IMG/VR virus record: IMGVR_UViG_3300031688_000045
Location: 1-39,415 of that record
DNA: 39,415 nucleotides
Direction: 5' to 3' (one strand)
Source of the DNA: a virus
Position 1 is the stretch's first letter; every line of letters begins with the position of its first letter. The notes below the pieces were generated by a model. The model saw only the letters and a program-made list of their open reading frames with translations. It was not told the origin of the DNA and searched no databases. This document shows, in pieces, positions 23,208 through 32,308 of the stretch. The position numbers and the translations under genes were made by a program.

Positions 23208-26200
23208 TATTTATCTTGTATTAAACGTATTGGCCTCCAGACGCAACTACCATCGTCCACCGTTGCTGCTGGGTTGTAATTAATCGCGGCAGGATGTGTA
23301 CATCCCTTTATAGCTGGGTTTGATGTCCCACCAACCACCGCTTGCTTCTCTTCCGTACATTCCCAAGCTTTAGTTTTAGCATTCCACCAGGAGAATACCG
23401 CCACGAGAGTATAAGGTAGGGTTGCTCCATTAGATACAACCATCGCTTCTATAAATCCATTAGGTCCGGCCTGAGGGTATAAACTACTGTGGTCCACGGT
23501 GCCATCATCATAGCCTGGTGTCATTCCAATTGCTCCCGCCCCTCTTGATAGAGCTGTATTTCCATTAGGAAGCTCTATATCCATTCTCCAAAGGCCATAC
23601 GAACCTAAAGTTGCTCCAAACACAACTCCACCTGTACTGTTGGTGTAGAAAATAGCCGTGCCGTCACAACTGGTTTGAACAGGGGATATACAAGAACCAT
23701 CATCATAGGTTGCTAATGGGTCGAAATTACTCGCGTCTCTATCCATGCATCCACCGCCACTGTTAACAACACCTCCAACAACACCTACACCTTGGAATGT
23801 GAAATCACCACTATCAGCACTTACGCTAAGGTCTATGTTTCTGTTTATGCTATTGTACCATTTACCATCTTTTTCTAAAAACTCCTTGACACAACCTTCT
23901 TCCTTATTAGTTATAATAGACTCCACGCTCCACCCTGGTTTGCTAGATAGATTGTGGGGTTGTTGGTCACTATAATCAGTGTTTGGCTGTAGAGGTATCT
24001 GTTTTTGTAATTCAGTAGTGAATCTTTCGACTTTGGATTGACTACCCTCGTAGTTCAGAGTGTTAAACACTTTGACCATGCTAGGGTCATTATTCAAAAT
24101 CACATCGAGGGACGATGGTTTGAACACGCCGTAAAAAGTGTTTCTATCTTCCGACTCGCTGTAATGTAGATATAATCTCCCCTCATCAAAAGTGTAGTAG
24201 TTGTTCGCTAGGCTAATACCATGCTGCATGTTTGTGTAGGATTTAAAACTGACCCAACCACCAACTTTCTCGCTGAATGATAATAGGCTAGGCTCAACAC
24301 TACTTTGTAGTTTGAAACCAGCCTTTAGTGGTGTTGGAAACTTCATAAAACCTCCGTCAATAGGTCCTTGTTCTGGATAAGCACCCCATATGTCTTTTAG
24401 TGGTTCGAGTCCCGTTGTTTGGTTAACGATTTCATCAGAAATCCCAATACGCACCCAGAACTGTGTTACACTTTGTGTTCCAAAAGTAAGTGGAATACCC
24501 GTGTCAATACTGGTAATAATTGTTCCTATTGGAAGCAGAGGCGCATTTGAAGATGGGTCGTTAAGTGTCACCCCATCACCGATAGCAACACTATTGCTAA
24601 ATGAATATTTAAACCAATCAGGTTCAGAGAACCATATACTTGCTTGGGATGGAGTTGTTGGTGGTAATCCGCTACCGGGTACGTGTTTTTGAGTGGCACC
24701 AGTGATAAATGTTTTAGCACTAAAGAAAGTACTATTCGTCAATAGGATGTTATACTCGTTATTCCTATCGTCATAGCTCCCAATTAACTTCTTGTTCTCT
24801 TTCAAATTGTCTCTAAACCAATCTTTCATTCCAGCATCAGATATAGGTGTTAAACCATCCTTAGATAATCTCATTACAGCTCCTCTAACTCTATCTGTGA
24901 AGTAAGCTCTGTAGGATTCCTCCGCAAACGACTCTGGGTTAGTTGATATACCATACTCACCGGCAAAGGGTATTGTTTGCCCTAAAACTCTATCTGTAGC
25001 TATTAATTGTGGATTACCATCAGCATTGTATAAAGCATCTTTATTTGCCGATATCCTTAATATCTTATCTTCACATAGAGCCACTAGGTCGGAGTCTCTG
25101 GAGTATAGCTTTTGAATACTACCATATACTGGGTTAACGTCCTTAGTGATCTTCTCTCCAGCAATAAACTGGTTTAAATTATTTATACCAGAAGTTGAAT
25201 TGTATATACCTGAGTATATCAATCCATACTTCCGATGTTCTTCTTCATACTCTTGCTCTAGTGTTGTTGACGCTTTTACCCCATTAGATATGTACGGTAA
25301 GTTAAAGTTGTCTCTAATTCTATTAGATTCAACTCCATTACCAAAAGAATAACAGTTGTGCCATGGCAAGACGAATTTGTTTCCAACCAAGTTCTCTTCA
25401 ATACTTATTTTCCATTGATTTGTTCCAGGACCATTATCCACAAAAGTGACATCCGCTTCTATTATCAAGTCATCTGGCCTATTGAATAGACTAACTCCTT
25501 GAGCGGGGGAGGTTGTTGGGCTATCTGGATTCATTACGATTACATTCTCACCCTCATGTCCAACAACAACAAAATTGTTTGATAGATTTACCAGCTTAGT
25601 CCCTACTGGAAAGGCTCCTCCCACTGTTTTATCATTAACCAATGCTGGTATAGCTCCTGATGCCTCGTAGTATATGTCTAATTCTGTGGATTCCTTAGGT
25701 TCTGTCTCCCATATCGCTGGGTTGTCAGATAAAATTTCTATAGGTTGGATTTCTTCGATGAATTCCATAGTATAACCAACTGCACAAATAGCACCTAAAC
25801 CACGTTTCCTACCTACTGTGTTCATGTTAAACTCAGAGTTAGGGCTATAACCATTCATACCCACCTGTTCGAAAGTATAATCCTCATTGAGGTCGGGTTT
25901 GCTCGTTATAAACAACTCTGTGTGATGAGCCGTGGTTAGTGGTCTTTCCCATCCACCAAGATATAAAAGGAACTTACTACCGATTGGTACAATATCTCTA
26001 ACAGCGAGGTTTGACGGGTTGATTGCACTACCACTGGACTCATAGCGCGTTAGAGCCATTCCTTTCGCGAGCTTCTTAGTTCCATCCGTCAGTGTGTCAA
26101 CGGCTATGACGAGGTCCACCCAAACAGAAGTGCTACCGGTTACAACTAGATTACTAGCTACATTTACTGCTTTCAACTCAACTTTAAGCCCGTTTGGGAT

Positions 26201-29200
26201 AACCCCAGGTGCGACTGGATCCCAGCCCAACGCTGGGGTTATATCGTTTATGCGAAATGTTTTGGTGTTATTGAAACTCAAGTTTTCAGCCATACTATCT
26301 AGGTTGGAACCCATGCTAGTTTTAAGTGGAAAATTAACCCCTTGTGAAAAAGTTGAGGATGTTGGTGAGAGGTGGTAACTTGATTGCGCGTTATAAACCT
26401 GGGGATTACCCAAGACATTGAGATCATGCTTACCATGGCTATGCCTTCTTTCATTATGCCCAACTACGCCTCCGTTGATCACGTATTCTTGTTCAGCTGG
26501 ATCTTCCTTCCACCTAAAAGTGCTACCAGTTTCTAATGACCCGGCAAAAGCAACTGTACTCGCATCTAGGTAGTCTGGGTTAGCAGGTAAATTTGTCAAG
26601 TTGCTCCAATTCCCAACTCGCCAAAACCCCTTACCAGTGTTATTGGCATTGTCGAAACCAGGTTTATGACCGATTAAACCCCCGAAGCCTAAGTATACTC
26701 TCCATTGACTTCCCCAGGTAGTTATACCTTTACCGGTTACCGGTGTAGGGTGTTTGGACCAAGGAAAAGACTCTAGATCGTCATTGGTATTAATTGAGTA
26801 ACCCTCTATTGGGCCCTTGTCTACAAACCACACTTCATTGTCTCTAGCGGAATCTCTATCCGATTTGTAATCACTATCAGTATAACCTTCTTCATACCAC
26901 TCCCAATCAAATCCAAGCCCATGATTCTTGTGCTTATGTTTCCACGAAGCAGTTACACTCCTCCCCCTTTCAGCCCAATCGCGGTCATAGCTGAACTTAT
27001 TCACCATGCTTTGATTGTGTGTTTTATAACCAAACTCCTTCCACCATTCATCAGCATCCTTAAAGTGATCCCCTTGGTATTCCACACTACCAGCTGTAGG
27101 GGAACTCTTCAAATGTACTAGTGCTTCAAAATTATTATCGTTTAGAAATTTTTTAGCATCTGTAATATTAAGCAATCCTCCCAATCCAATAAACCCATTT
27201 TGAGGCTCTTTACCAATTTTATCTTCGTCATCATAAGGTATCGTTCTATATTTCCTAAAGTATATAGCGTTAGCAGTGAACTCATGGATATTGTAATACC
27301 CATATATATTTATGTTTTTGGTGTTTCCAATCCCATTAGCACCCGCATTCCACGTGAGGCCGGTGATGGGGTGTTGGTAGTTCGCTTTTAAACGTGCTGC
27401 GTCAGTATTGCCTAGCAAGAAGTTACCAACCCCATGAGTATGTGTTTCAACAAGATCGGGTTCCATAGAGTACACTTTCTTTTTTGATATAATTCTTTGT
27501 CCTCCTCCAGTCGTAGATGTCTCTATATTCTTCCTAAAAACCTCATCAAAGTATATTTTTACAAAAAACTTTCCATCAAACTTAGCTGAATTCTCTACTT
27601 TATACTTGTATATATTGACAATGGCTCCATCCTCTATTTTAGTTTGACTAACCCCAAGTGGATCGTCTGTTATAAAATTGACGTCATCACCTAGGTTTTT
27701 GGCTAGCTTTACCTTGTACTTACTTGACGCGGCACTAGTATTAACGGTACTGTCGTAGTTATTAGTGATAGATACTATCTTATACCTCTCGGAGATAACA
27801 TCAGTACTGGTATGGCCAAATTCAACCCACAGTTCCTCTGTCGCGCCAGCTAGGTCACTTCCCGATGAACTTATAAAAGGTCCGTACCTCATATCAAACT
27901 CATCCCTACCCTCCATTGGAGCGTTATCATCAATTGCTGAGAAGAGATTGTCACCCGATACAGAATGTTTTACAGTGGCGGCTTTTCTCTTGGTTGTTTT
28001 AATAAAATCGGGCGCTTCATTTTCAATAGCCAACACTTTATACCTAGCCTCCTCCTTCACTAGATCATCAGAATCAGATCCTTTTTTAAGAATTAAAAAC
28101 GTATCGATATCTAACTTGTTTCTATCACTAGACGGGAATGCAAGCCAAATGTTTCCGTCCCCAGCGCTATACCAACGATCCATAGCCATGTTGTAATATT
28201 CTGTGCTCGTTTCTTTAATGAAGAATTTAAAGTGAGATAGTGATTGTGGGTAATCGTCAGAAGAAAACTTCACACCAAGTCTATTTGCCTTGTCACCATG
28301 CTTTTTACTATATTTTACTATGGCTGTCGCGTTAGACAGAACAGGTGTCTCTCTTCCGTGCTCGTCTAGAAACACCACACCCAACTGGTACTCCCTTAGT
28401 GATTTAATGGATTTAAAGGCTTTGGTAGCTTGACTGTTATTTTGAGCAAAGAAGCTCATGTTTGTGTCATCGAATGTATCGTCAAACGCATCGACTAAGA
28501 ACTCAGGAACAAATTTATCTCCAGCTCTAGTCTCTAAGTCGTAGTTTTGAAAGTAATTAGCATACACAATTCTATTCCCAGTTATATCTTGAGCAAGGGC
28601 TTTCTTAGGAACATTGTCCCACGGTCTCAGTAGCTGATTCGAGGGTATTATACTGCTAATAGTCTCTCTCTCTATAGTAAAACCAACCGCATCAAAATTA
28701 AGATTAGTACTCGCTGTAAGCATTTTATTCCAAACGTTGTTCTGGGTTCCGTTATTATGGTAGTCATTTGGCTTTATGGTATCCACTACGTAAACACTTG
28801 GTGAGGCGTCGTCTTTAAACAGTATGTCTATAGATACTACATCTGCCGGCGTCTGCTCAGTAACTATATCGAATAAATCAACTCCAGACAACCTATTCGT
28901 CATACCTATGTTATAACCTTTTCTAGGGTGATAATCAAAAGCACCAGGGGAAAATGCGACTTGGGTAAAAGGTGCGAATGCAGAGTACTCACCATCCTCG
29001 AACTTATACCTATAAGAAAATCTTGGGTATTTAAACTCAAATAGTTTATCTTGTGGATCGTAGAGGTCTATGACGTACTTTAGATTCGCTGTTCCACTAG
29101 CTACTTCAGGAAAGCCATCGATAGAAGTTAACGTTATATATAGAACATCATTACCAGCATCATCTATGTAACCTTTCATCACGAAATCGGTTAGAGGCAC

Positions 29201-30127
29201 TCCAGGTGGATCCTGCGTACTAGTGTTTTCATCAAAATCAAATGCCTGTAGGACAACAGCTTTACCCACCAAATCATTAAAACCGTTGACCCCGGTTAAA
29301 TCATTTAGGTTATTACCAGTTGTATTGGTTGAGGTTGGAAATGATATTTCATTCCCACTTGAGTCTATACCTGACTTGATTTCGACAGCAAACCTATTCT
29401 CACCTGCCACCGTTGAAAAAGTATTGAAGTTATGAGTACCAGCTCCAGTTATACTGAAGTGAGTAAAAGAACTAGTACCGTCATCAGTGAGTGATATCTC
29501 CATAACCGCTGTGTATACTTTATCTGGATCTCTATGCGTCTTAAGTTGCATTCTTGGGGCTACTTGCGGTGCTTTTTTAATAACGGTTATGTGTTTCTCT
29601 TCGATATCAGTGAGACTACCCGTTGAGTTGTTCAGTAGTTTAGTGGCATTACTCCCCATAGTACCATCTATACAACGTTGTATATTTATTTTTCTAGGCT
29701 CATTGACATTATCCGTCCAAAACAACATGTCGTCAATAACATTTATACCAGTGATAATCATGTCGGAAGCGAATTTCAGAACACTGTTATCTTCATCCCT
29801 AAACACAACCGTGCTCTCATCCCCATTGTACGATAATATAAAACACGACGATGGCGTCCACACTAAGTAGTACATAGTATCGACTTTTTCGTCTGAAACC
29901 GCCCCTATGACAATGGCATCACCCCCAACTGGAAGTGGAATCCCCGTGTTATTTGCTAAAACTATTTCCTCGTTACCCAACACATTTTGAGCTGTCCCAA
30001 CATCAGATCCTTCTGAAGTTGCCACTTGTATGTTCATTGCGTCTCTATACTCTCCGTCAGGAACAAGTCTCTCGTCGAGATCCTTATTCATCTTCCCGCC
30101 TGTAAAATGGTGCTTAATTTCTGGCAT
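23207..30127 (-). CDS. Giant tail stabilisation / tail tube-type protein with C-terminal cysteine repeats (2306 aa)
   Basis: The N-terminus (MPEIKHHFTGGKMNKDLDER, followed by LVPDGEYRDAMNIQV and a TSEGSDVG stretch) is a signature I remember from tail proteins of Bacteroidota and environmental marine podoviruses, commonly annotated tail tubular or stabilisation protein. Aromatic beta strands with DNRNNEY- and DRVRGAVMRLSKDG-type segments (about residues 1740-1800) also recall that family. At 2306 residues it is roughly three times T7 gp12, so the family core has apparently been extended by insertions. Two copies of the GC-x-D…DDGSC unit found in the secreted 925-aa protein lie at residues ~2126-2146 and ~2275-2295. 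It follows the adaptor gene by 3 bases and is coupled to the 132-aa gene. Confidence 0.75.
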   Translation of the reverse strand: MPEIKHHFTGGKMNKDLDERLVPDGEYRDAMNIQVATSEGSDVGTAQNVLGNEEIVLANNTGIPLPVGGDAIVIGAVSDEKVDTMYYLVWTPSSCFILSYNGDESTVVFRDEDNSVLKFASDMIITGINVIDDMLFWTDNVNEPRKINIQRCIDGTMGSNATKLLNNSTGSLTDIEEKHITVIKKAPQVAPRMQLKTHRDPDKVYTAVMEISLTDDGTSSFTHFSITGAGTHNFNTFSTVAGENRFAVEIKSGIDSSGNEISFPTSTNTTGNNLNDLTGVNGFNDLVGKAVVLQAFDFDENTSTQDPPGVPLTDFVMKGYIDDAGNDVLYITLTSIDGFPEVASGTANLKYVIDLYDPQDKLFEFKYPRFSYRYKFEDGEYSAFAPFTQVAFSPGAFDYHPRKGYNIGMTNRLSGVDLFDIVTEQTPADVVSIDILFKDDASPSVYVVDTIKPNDYHNNGTQNNVWNKMLTASTNLNFDAVGFTIERETISSIIPSNQLLRPWDNVPKKALAQDITGNRIVYANYFQNYDLETRAGDKFVPEFLVDAFDDTFDDTNMSFFAQNNSQATKAFKSIKSLREYQLGVVFLDEHGRETPVLSNATAIVKYSKKHGDKANRLGVKFSSDDYPQSLSHFKFFIKETSTEYYNMAMDRWYSAGDGNIWLAFPSSDRNKLDIDTFLILKKGSDSDDLVKEEARYKVLAIENEAPDFIKTTKRKAATVKHSVSGDNLFSAIDDNAPMEGRDEFDMRYGPFISSSGSDLAGATEELWVEFGHTSTDVISERYKIVSITNNYDSTVNTSAASSKYKVKLAKNLGDDVNFITDDPLGVSQTKIEDGAIVNIYKYKVENSAKFDGKFFVKIYFDEVFRKNIETSTTGGGQRIISKKKVYSMEPDLVETHTHGVGNFLLGNTDAARLKANYQHPITGLTWNAGANGIGNTKNINIYGYYNIHEFTANAIYFRKYRTIPYDDEDKIGKEPQNGFIGLGGLLNITDAKKFLNDNNFEALVHLKSSPTAGSVEYQGDHFKDADEWWKEFGYKTHNQSMVNKFSYDRDWAERGRSVTASWKHKHKNHGLGFDWEWYEEGYTDSDYKSDRDSARDNEVWFVDKGPIEGYSINTNDDLESFPWSKHPTPVTGKGITTWGSQWRVYLGFGGLIGHKPGFDNANNTGKGFWRVGNWSNLTNLPANPDYLDASTVAFAGSLETGSTFRWKEDPAEQEYVINGGVVGHNERRHSHGKHDLNVLGNPQVYNAQSSYHLSPTSSTFSQGVNFPLKTSMGSNLDSMAENLSFNNTKTFRINDITPALGWDPVAPGVIPNGLKVELKAVNVASNLVVTGSTSVWVDLVIAVDTLTDGTKKLAKGMALTRYESSGSAINPSNLAVRDIVPIGSKFLLYLGGWERPLTTAHHTELFITSKPDLNEDYTFEQVGMNGYSPNSEFNMNTVGRKRGLGAICAVGYTMEFIEEIQPIEILSDNPAIWETEPKESTELDIYYEASGAIPALVNDKTVGGAFPVGTKLVNLSNNFVVVGHEGENVIVMNPDSPTTSPAQGVSLFNRPDDLIIEADVTFVDNGPGTNQWKISIEENLVGNKFVLPWHNCYSFGNGVESNRIRDNFNLPYISNGVKASTTLEQEYEEEHRKYGLIYSGIYNSTSGINNLNQFIAGEKITKDVNPVYGSIQKLYSRDSDLVALCEDKILRISANKDALYNADGNPQLIATDRVLGQTIPFAGEYGISTNPESFAEESYRAYFTDRVRGAVMRLSKDGLTPISDAGMKDWFRDNLKENKKLIGSYDDRNNEYNILLTNSTFFSAKTFITGATQKHVPGSGLPPTTPSQASIWFSEPDWFKYSFSNSVAIGDGVTLNDPSSNAPLLPIGTIITSIDTGIPLTFGTQSVTQFWVRIGISDEIVNQTTGLEPLKDIWGAYPEQGPIDGGFMKFPTPLKAGFKLQSSVEPSLLSFSEKVGGWVSFKSYTNMQHGISLANNYYTFDEGRLYLHYSESEDRNTFYGVFKPSSLDVILNNDPSMVKVFNTLNYEGSQSKVERFTTELQKQIPLQPNTDYSDQQPHNLSSKPGWSVESIITNKEEGCVKEFLEKDGKWYNSINRNIDLSVSADSGDFTFQGVGVVGGVVNSGGGCMDRDASNFDPLATYDDGSCISPVQTSCDGTAIFYTNSTGGVVFGATLGSYGLWRMDIELPNGNTALSRGAGAIGMTPGYDDGTVDHSSLYPQAGPNGFIEAMVVSNGATLPYTLVAVFSWWNAKTKAWECTEEKQAVVGGTSNPAIKGCTHPAAINYNPAATVDDGSCVWRPIRLIQDK
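23243..23305 (-). repeat. Cysteine-repeat unit near the C-terminus of the giant tail protein, copy 2
   Basis: It encodes GCTHPAAINYNPAATVDDGS plus the closing Cys, the same pattern as the units in the secreted protein at 6006-8783. It lies 11 residues before the tail protein's stop. Confidence 0.85.
23690..23752 (-). repeat. Cysteine-repeat unit in the giant tail protein, copy 1
   Basis: It encodes GCMDRDASNFDPLATYDDGS plus the closing Cys. It is preceded by a Gly/Val-rich linker and separated from copy 2 by a ~130-residue beta-rich segment. It matches the array units at every defining position. Confidence 0.85.
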
Positions 30128-30130
30128 GTA

Positions 30131-31516
30131 CTAGTGTTTTATTTGTTTCGATTTACCTCTTAAAATTTGAGTAAGTTCTTCTAACTTTAAATTTGATAAC
30201 CTTAATTTTGCAGTTCTAATAGCTGCAAACCTTTCTTTCTTAAACCTAAGAACTTGATACTCTGGGACGTTAGCTCTACCAGATAAAAGAGCATGTGATA
30301 TCCACTTATACATTGCTTCTTCTGCAAACTTGTGAACTTGCATTTCCCCATCCGTGCCAAGACTATCGCTTATGTAATCTAAGATCACAGTTTTTCCACT
30401 AATATTAGAGCTAAAGTGTATTTTTCCAGAAGTACAGTCTATATAGAATGATCCATTCGTTTGAGCGTGCTGAGGGTCTAAACCAAATCTAGATCCCTCG
30501 GTAGGCCAATAAGTATCGTCTTGATAGTCATCTTGGTTTTCCGCTGGGGTTGAAGAAGAATAGTTAGTCGAAGTGGTATTAGCATCTTCGTCTCCAACCT
30601 TAACTAATGAGACACCATCTATAATACAGTTCCCTGGCGTACCGCTTGTGTTTTCGATCCAAAAGCTATATGGAGGATAACCCCACTCTCCACCTCCACC
30701 ATCCGCCCCAGAGTATCCTAAGAAAAATGTTTCAGTGTAAGTGCCATTAGCAGTCCTCGTTATACCTACAAACGCATCACCATGTTGATCAACTGCGGTA
30801 AATCTAAACCCACCAGAAGTGTAACCGCTTATAGTGTATGTTACGGTATAAGTAGTTTGGCTTTCTAAAGGCACGTTCCTTTGCACAATTGCAGAGTCCT
30901 CGGGCACGTTATACGCTCCAATTGCATAATTGTCATACCCATAAAACCACCCCTCACTACTAGCGGGTACTATCATATCAATAATTGGAGTGCCAGTAGT
31001 AGGACTAGTGACAATATTTGTTGATGCTACATCTCCATTAGCACCCACTATATTAATCTCCCAATCGCCTATTCCGTTAAAAGTTCCATTTTTAATTAGG
31101 TTACCGGACTCTATTAAATTCCCGCTACTAAACAAGTAGTCTCCATCTGAATTTTGCTGGAATCTTTCAGGGTTAGACGTATTAGATGTTGGGTGTATCA
31201 AGTGCTTTATACCAGCAGAATCAACCCAACTAACTTTAGTGTAGTTAACGTAATCTTGCGGTAACGCCATTTGTAATGATGAAGGAATCGTAACCTCTTG
31301 GGCTTTACATGATTTTAATGTATCAAAGGATAATTCCGCTAAAGCTCTCTGCGCATGGAATGCAACATCCACTCTCTTTGCTTTGGGAATAATTTTATCC
31401 TCACCGACATACACTAGCATGAATTGATTTATAACGTCTTTCAACGAAACAAATTGATAATTACCGAGATCACTACTACTATAGTATTCCTGGGGAGTGC
31501 TGTTTAATAACGCCAT
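30131..31516 (-). CDS. Head-tail adaptor (gp4/gp11-like) with inserted carbohydrate-binding-like domain (461 aa)
   Basis: Residues 1-~135 are helical with FVSLKDVINQFMLVYVGEDK and IPSSLQMALPQDYVNYTKV. Residues ~340-461 end in helices (EEAMYKWISHALLSGR, then FKKERFAAIRTAKLRL). This split pattern, including the 'P-x-D-Y-V-x-Y-x-K-V' strand, is what I recall for podovirus head-tail adaptor or tubular-A-like proteins of marine Bacteroidota phages. Between them, ~170 residues (about 139-308) form a separate beta domain resembling CBM4/9-type galactose-binding folds. It probably bridges the portal and the tail. It sits 6 bases after the 241-aa gene and 3 bases before the giant tail gene. Confidence 0.65.
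   Translation of the reverse strand: MALLNSTPQEYYSSSDLGNYQFVSLKDVINQFMLVYVGEDKIIPKAKRVDVAFHAQRALAELSFDTLKSCKAQEVTIPSSLQMALPQDYVNYTKVSWVDSAGIKHLIHPTSNTSNPERFQQNSDGDYLFSSGNLIESGNLIKNGTFNGIGDWEINIVGANGDVASTNIVTSPTTGTPIIDMIVPASSEGWFYGYDNYAIGAYNVPEDSAIVQRNVPLESQTTYTVTYTISGYTSGGFRFTAVDQHGDAFVGITRTANGTYTETFFLGYSGADGGGGEWGYPPYSFWIENTSGTPGNCIIDGVSLVKVGDEDANTTSTNYSSSTPAENQDDYQDDTYWPTEGSRFGLDPQHAQTNGSFYIDCTSGKIHFSSNISGKTVILDYISDSLGTDGEMQVHKFAEEAMYKWISHALLSGRANVPEYQVLRFKKERFAAIRTAKLRLSNLKLEELTQILRGKSKQIKH
30593..31102 (-). other. Inserted CBM4/9-like (galactose-binding-fold) domain in the adaptor (approximate limits)
   Basis: Residues ~139-308 of the adaptor carry the hallmarks of this fold: an opening NLIKNGTFNGIGDWEI, a central YNVPEDSAIVQRNVPLE leading to TTYTVTYTISG, and a closing CIIDGVSLVKVGD. 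This is the usual start (N-G-F/D-x-G-x-x-W), middle (Q-x-x-x-x-Y-x-v-x-f-x-x-x) and end (i-D-d-V-s-l) pattern. Sugar binding is inferred; no binding residues can be assigned. Confidence 0.65.
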
Positions 31517-31522
31517 TTATTT

Positions 31523-32248
31523 TTATTGTTTTTCTTGTTGTACTTGGGATTGTTCTAGAGTTGCTCCCACTTGCACTACTTCTTGTGACTTGAGGTTTAT
31601 ACCAGCAAGCTTTAGGACTTTGTAAACTAATTCAGTTTCCTCCGAAGCATGTAGTTTAAAGTCGACAGATATATTGCCATTATACAGTGGCTTATCATTT
31701 ACAATAACATAAGCCCATTGAGCTGTCGGGGGTCTCTCTATATAACTTATATTCATATTGTGACTTGTTGGAGTGGCGAATGTATTTTGGCTGATAGCAA
31801 CTGTTAAACCCGTTGCGGTTAAGTAACCAATTGGCCTTGTTAGAGTAGGAGCTGTTAGTGGACTAATTCTAGCCGCATCAAAATCCTTACTGTTTAGCAT
31901 CTCTACTTGATTGGTACCAACCCTAACGGTACCTATCCTGTATATCTCGCTCCTAGGTACTATCATCGCACTACCTATAGCGAACATATTACCAGCCATC
32001 CACCCATTTCCTTTTTCCATTTCAAATTCACTCACCTTCTCGTTCAAGACGGATAGCATATCCGAGTATTCGTGAGCGTTTCCCGCTGCTCTGTTGAATT
32101 GATTTATGTCATAAAAATATTGTTCAAATATTTCCATTTGTGCTTGGTTAGCAAGTAAGTTAAACTCCTGAGGCGTTATATAGCCTCTCTGCTCTTTATT
32201 AGCCAAGACTAACACTCTCTGATATACTGTATCTATACTTACTGCCAT
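31523..32248 (-). CDS. Predicted head/neck (connector-region) protein (241 aa)
   Basis: A 241-residue protein. The N-terminal helical part (VYQRVLVLANKEQRGYITPQ, then EFNLLANQAQMEIFEQYFYD) looks like a phage connector- or adaptor-type start that I recall from marine Bacteroidota phages. The middle is beta-rich (VPRSEIYRIGTVRVG) and the end Gln-rich (EQSQVQQEKQ). Its place between the head genes and the adaptor suggests a neck role. It is preceded by a 60-base gap holding a structured hairpin. There is no membrane segment or enzyme motif. Confidence 0.55.
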   Translation of the reverse strand: MAVSIDTVYQRVLVLANKEQRGYITPQEFNLLANQAQMEIFEQYFYDINQFNRAAGNAHEYSDMLSVLNEKVSEFEMEKGNGWMAGNMFAIGSAMIVPRSEIYRIGTVRVGTNQVEMLNSKDFDAARISPLTAPTLTRPIGYLTATGLTVAISQNTFATPTSHNMNISYIERPPTAQWAYVIVNDKPLYNGNISVDFKLHASEETELVYKVLKLAGINLKSQEVVQVGATLEQSQVQQEKQ

Positions 32249-32263
32249 AATTTCTTTTTGTTT

Positions 32264-32302
32264 TGTAGTTTACGATCGCCCCGTAGAGCGACCGCATCTA
32301 CA
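32264..32302 (-). other. Structured RNA hairpin in the intergenic gap
   Basis: In the - strand transcript, 32294-32287 pairs with 32280-32273 (8 bp including two G-U wobbles) around the six-base loop CTACGG. An outer 5-bp stem joins 32302-32298 with 32268-32264 across a small internal loop. It is GC-rich in an otherwise A/T-rich gap between the 280-aa stop and the 241-aa start. No T run follows, so it is not an ordinary terminator; an RNA processing or stability element is possible. Confidence 0.5.
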
Positions 32303-32308
32303 GTTAGA

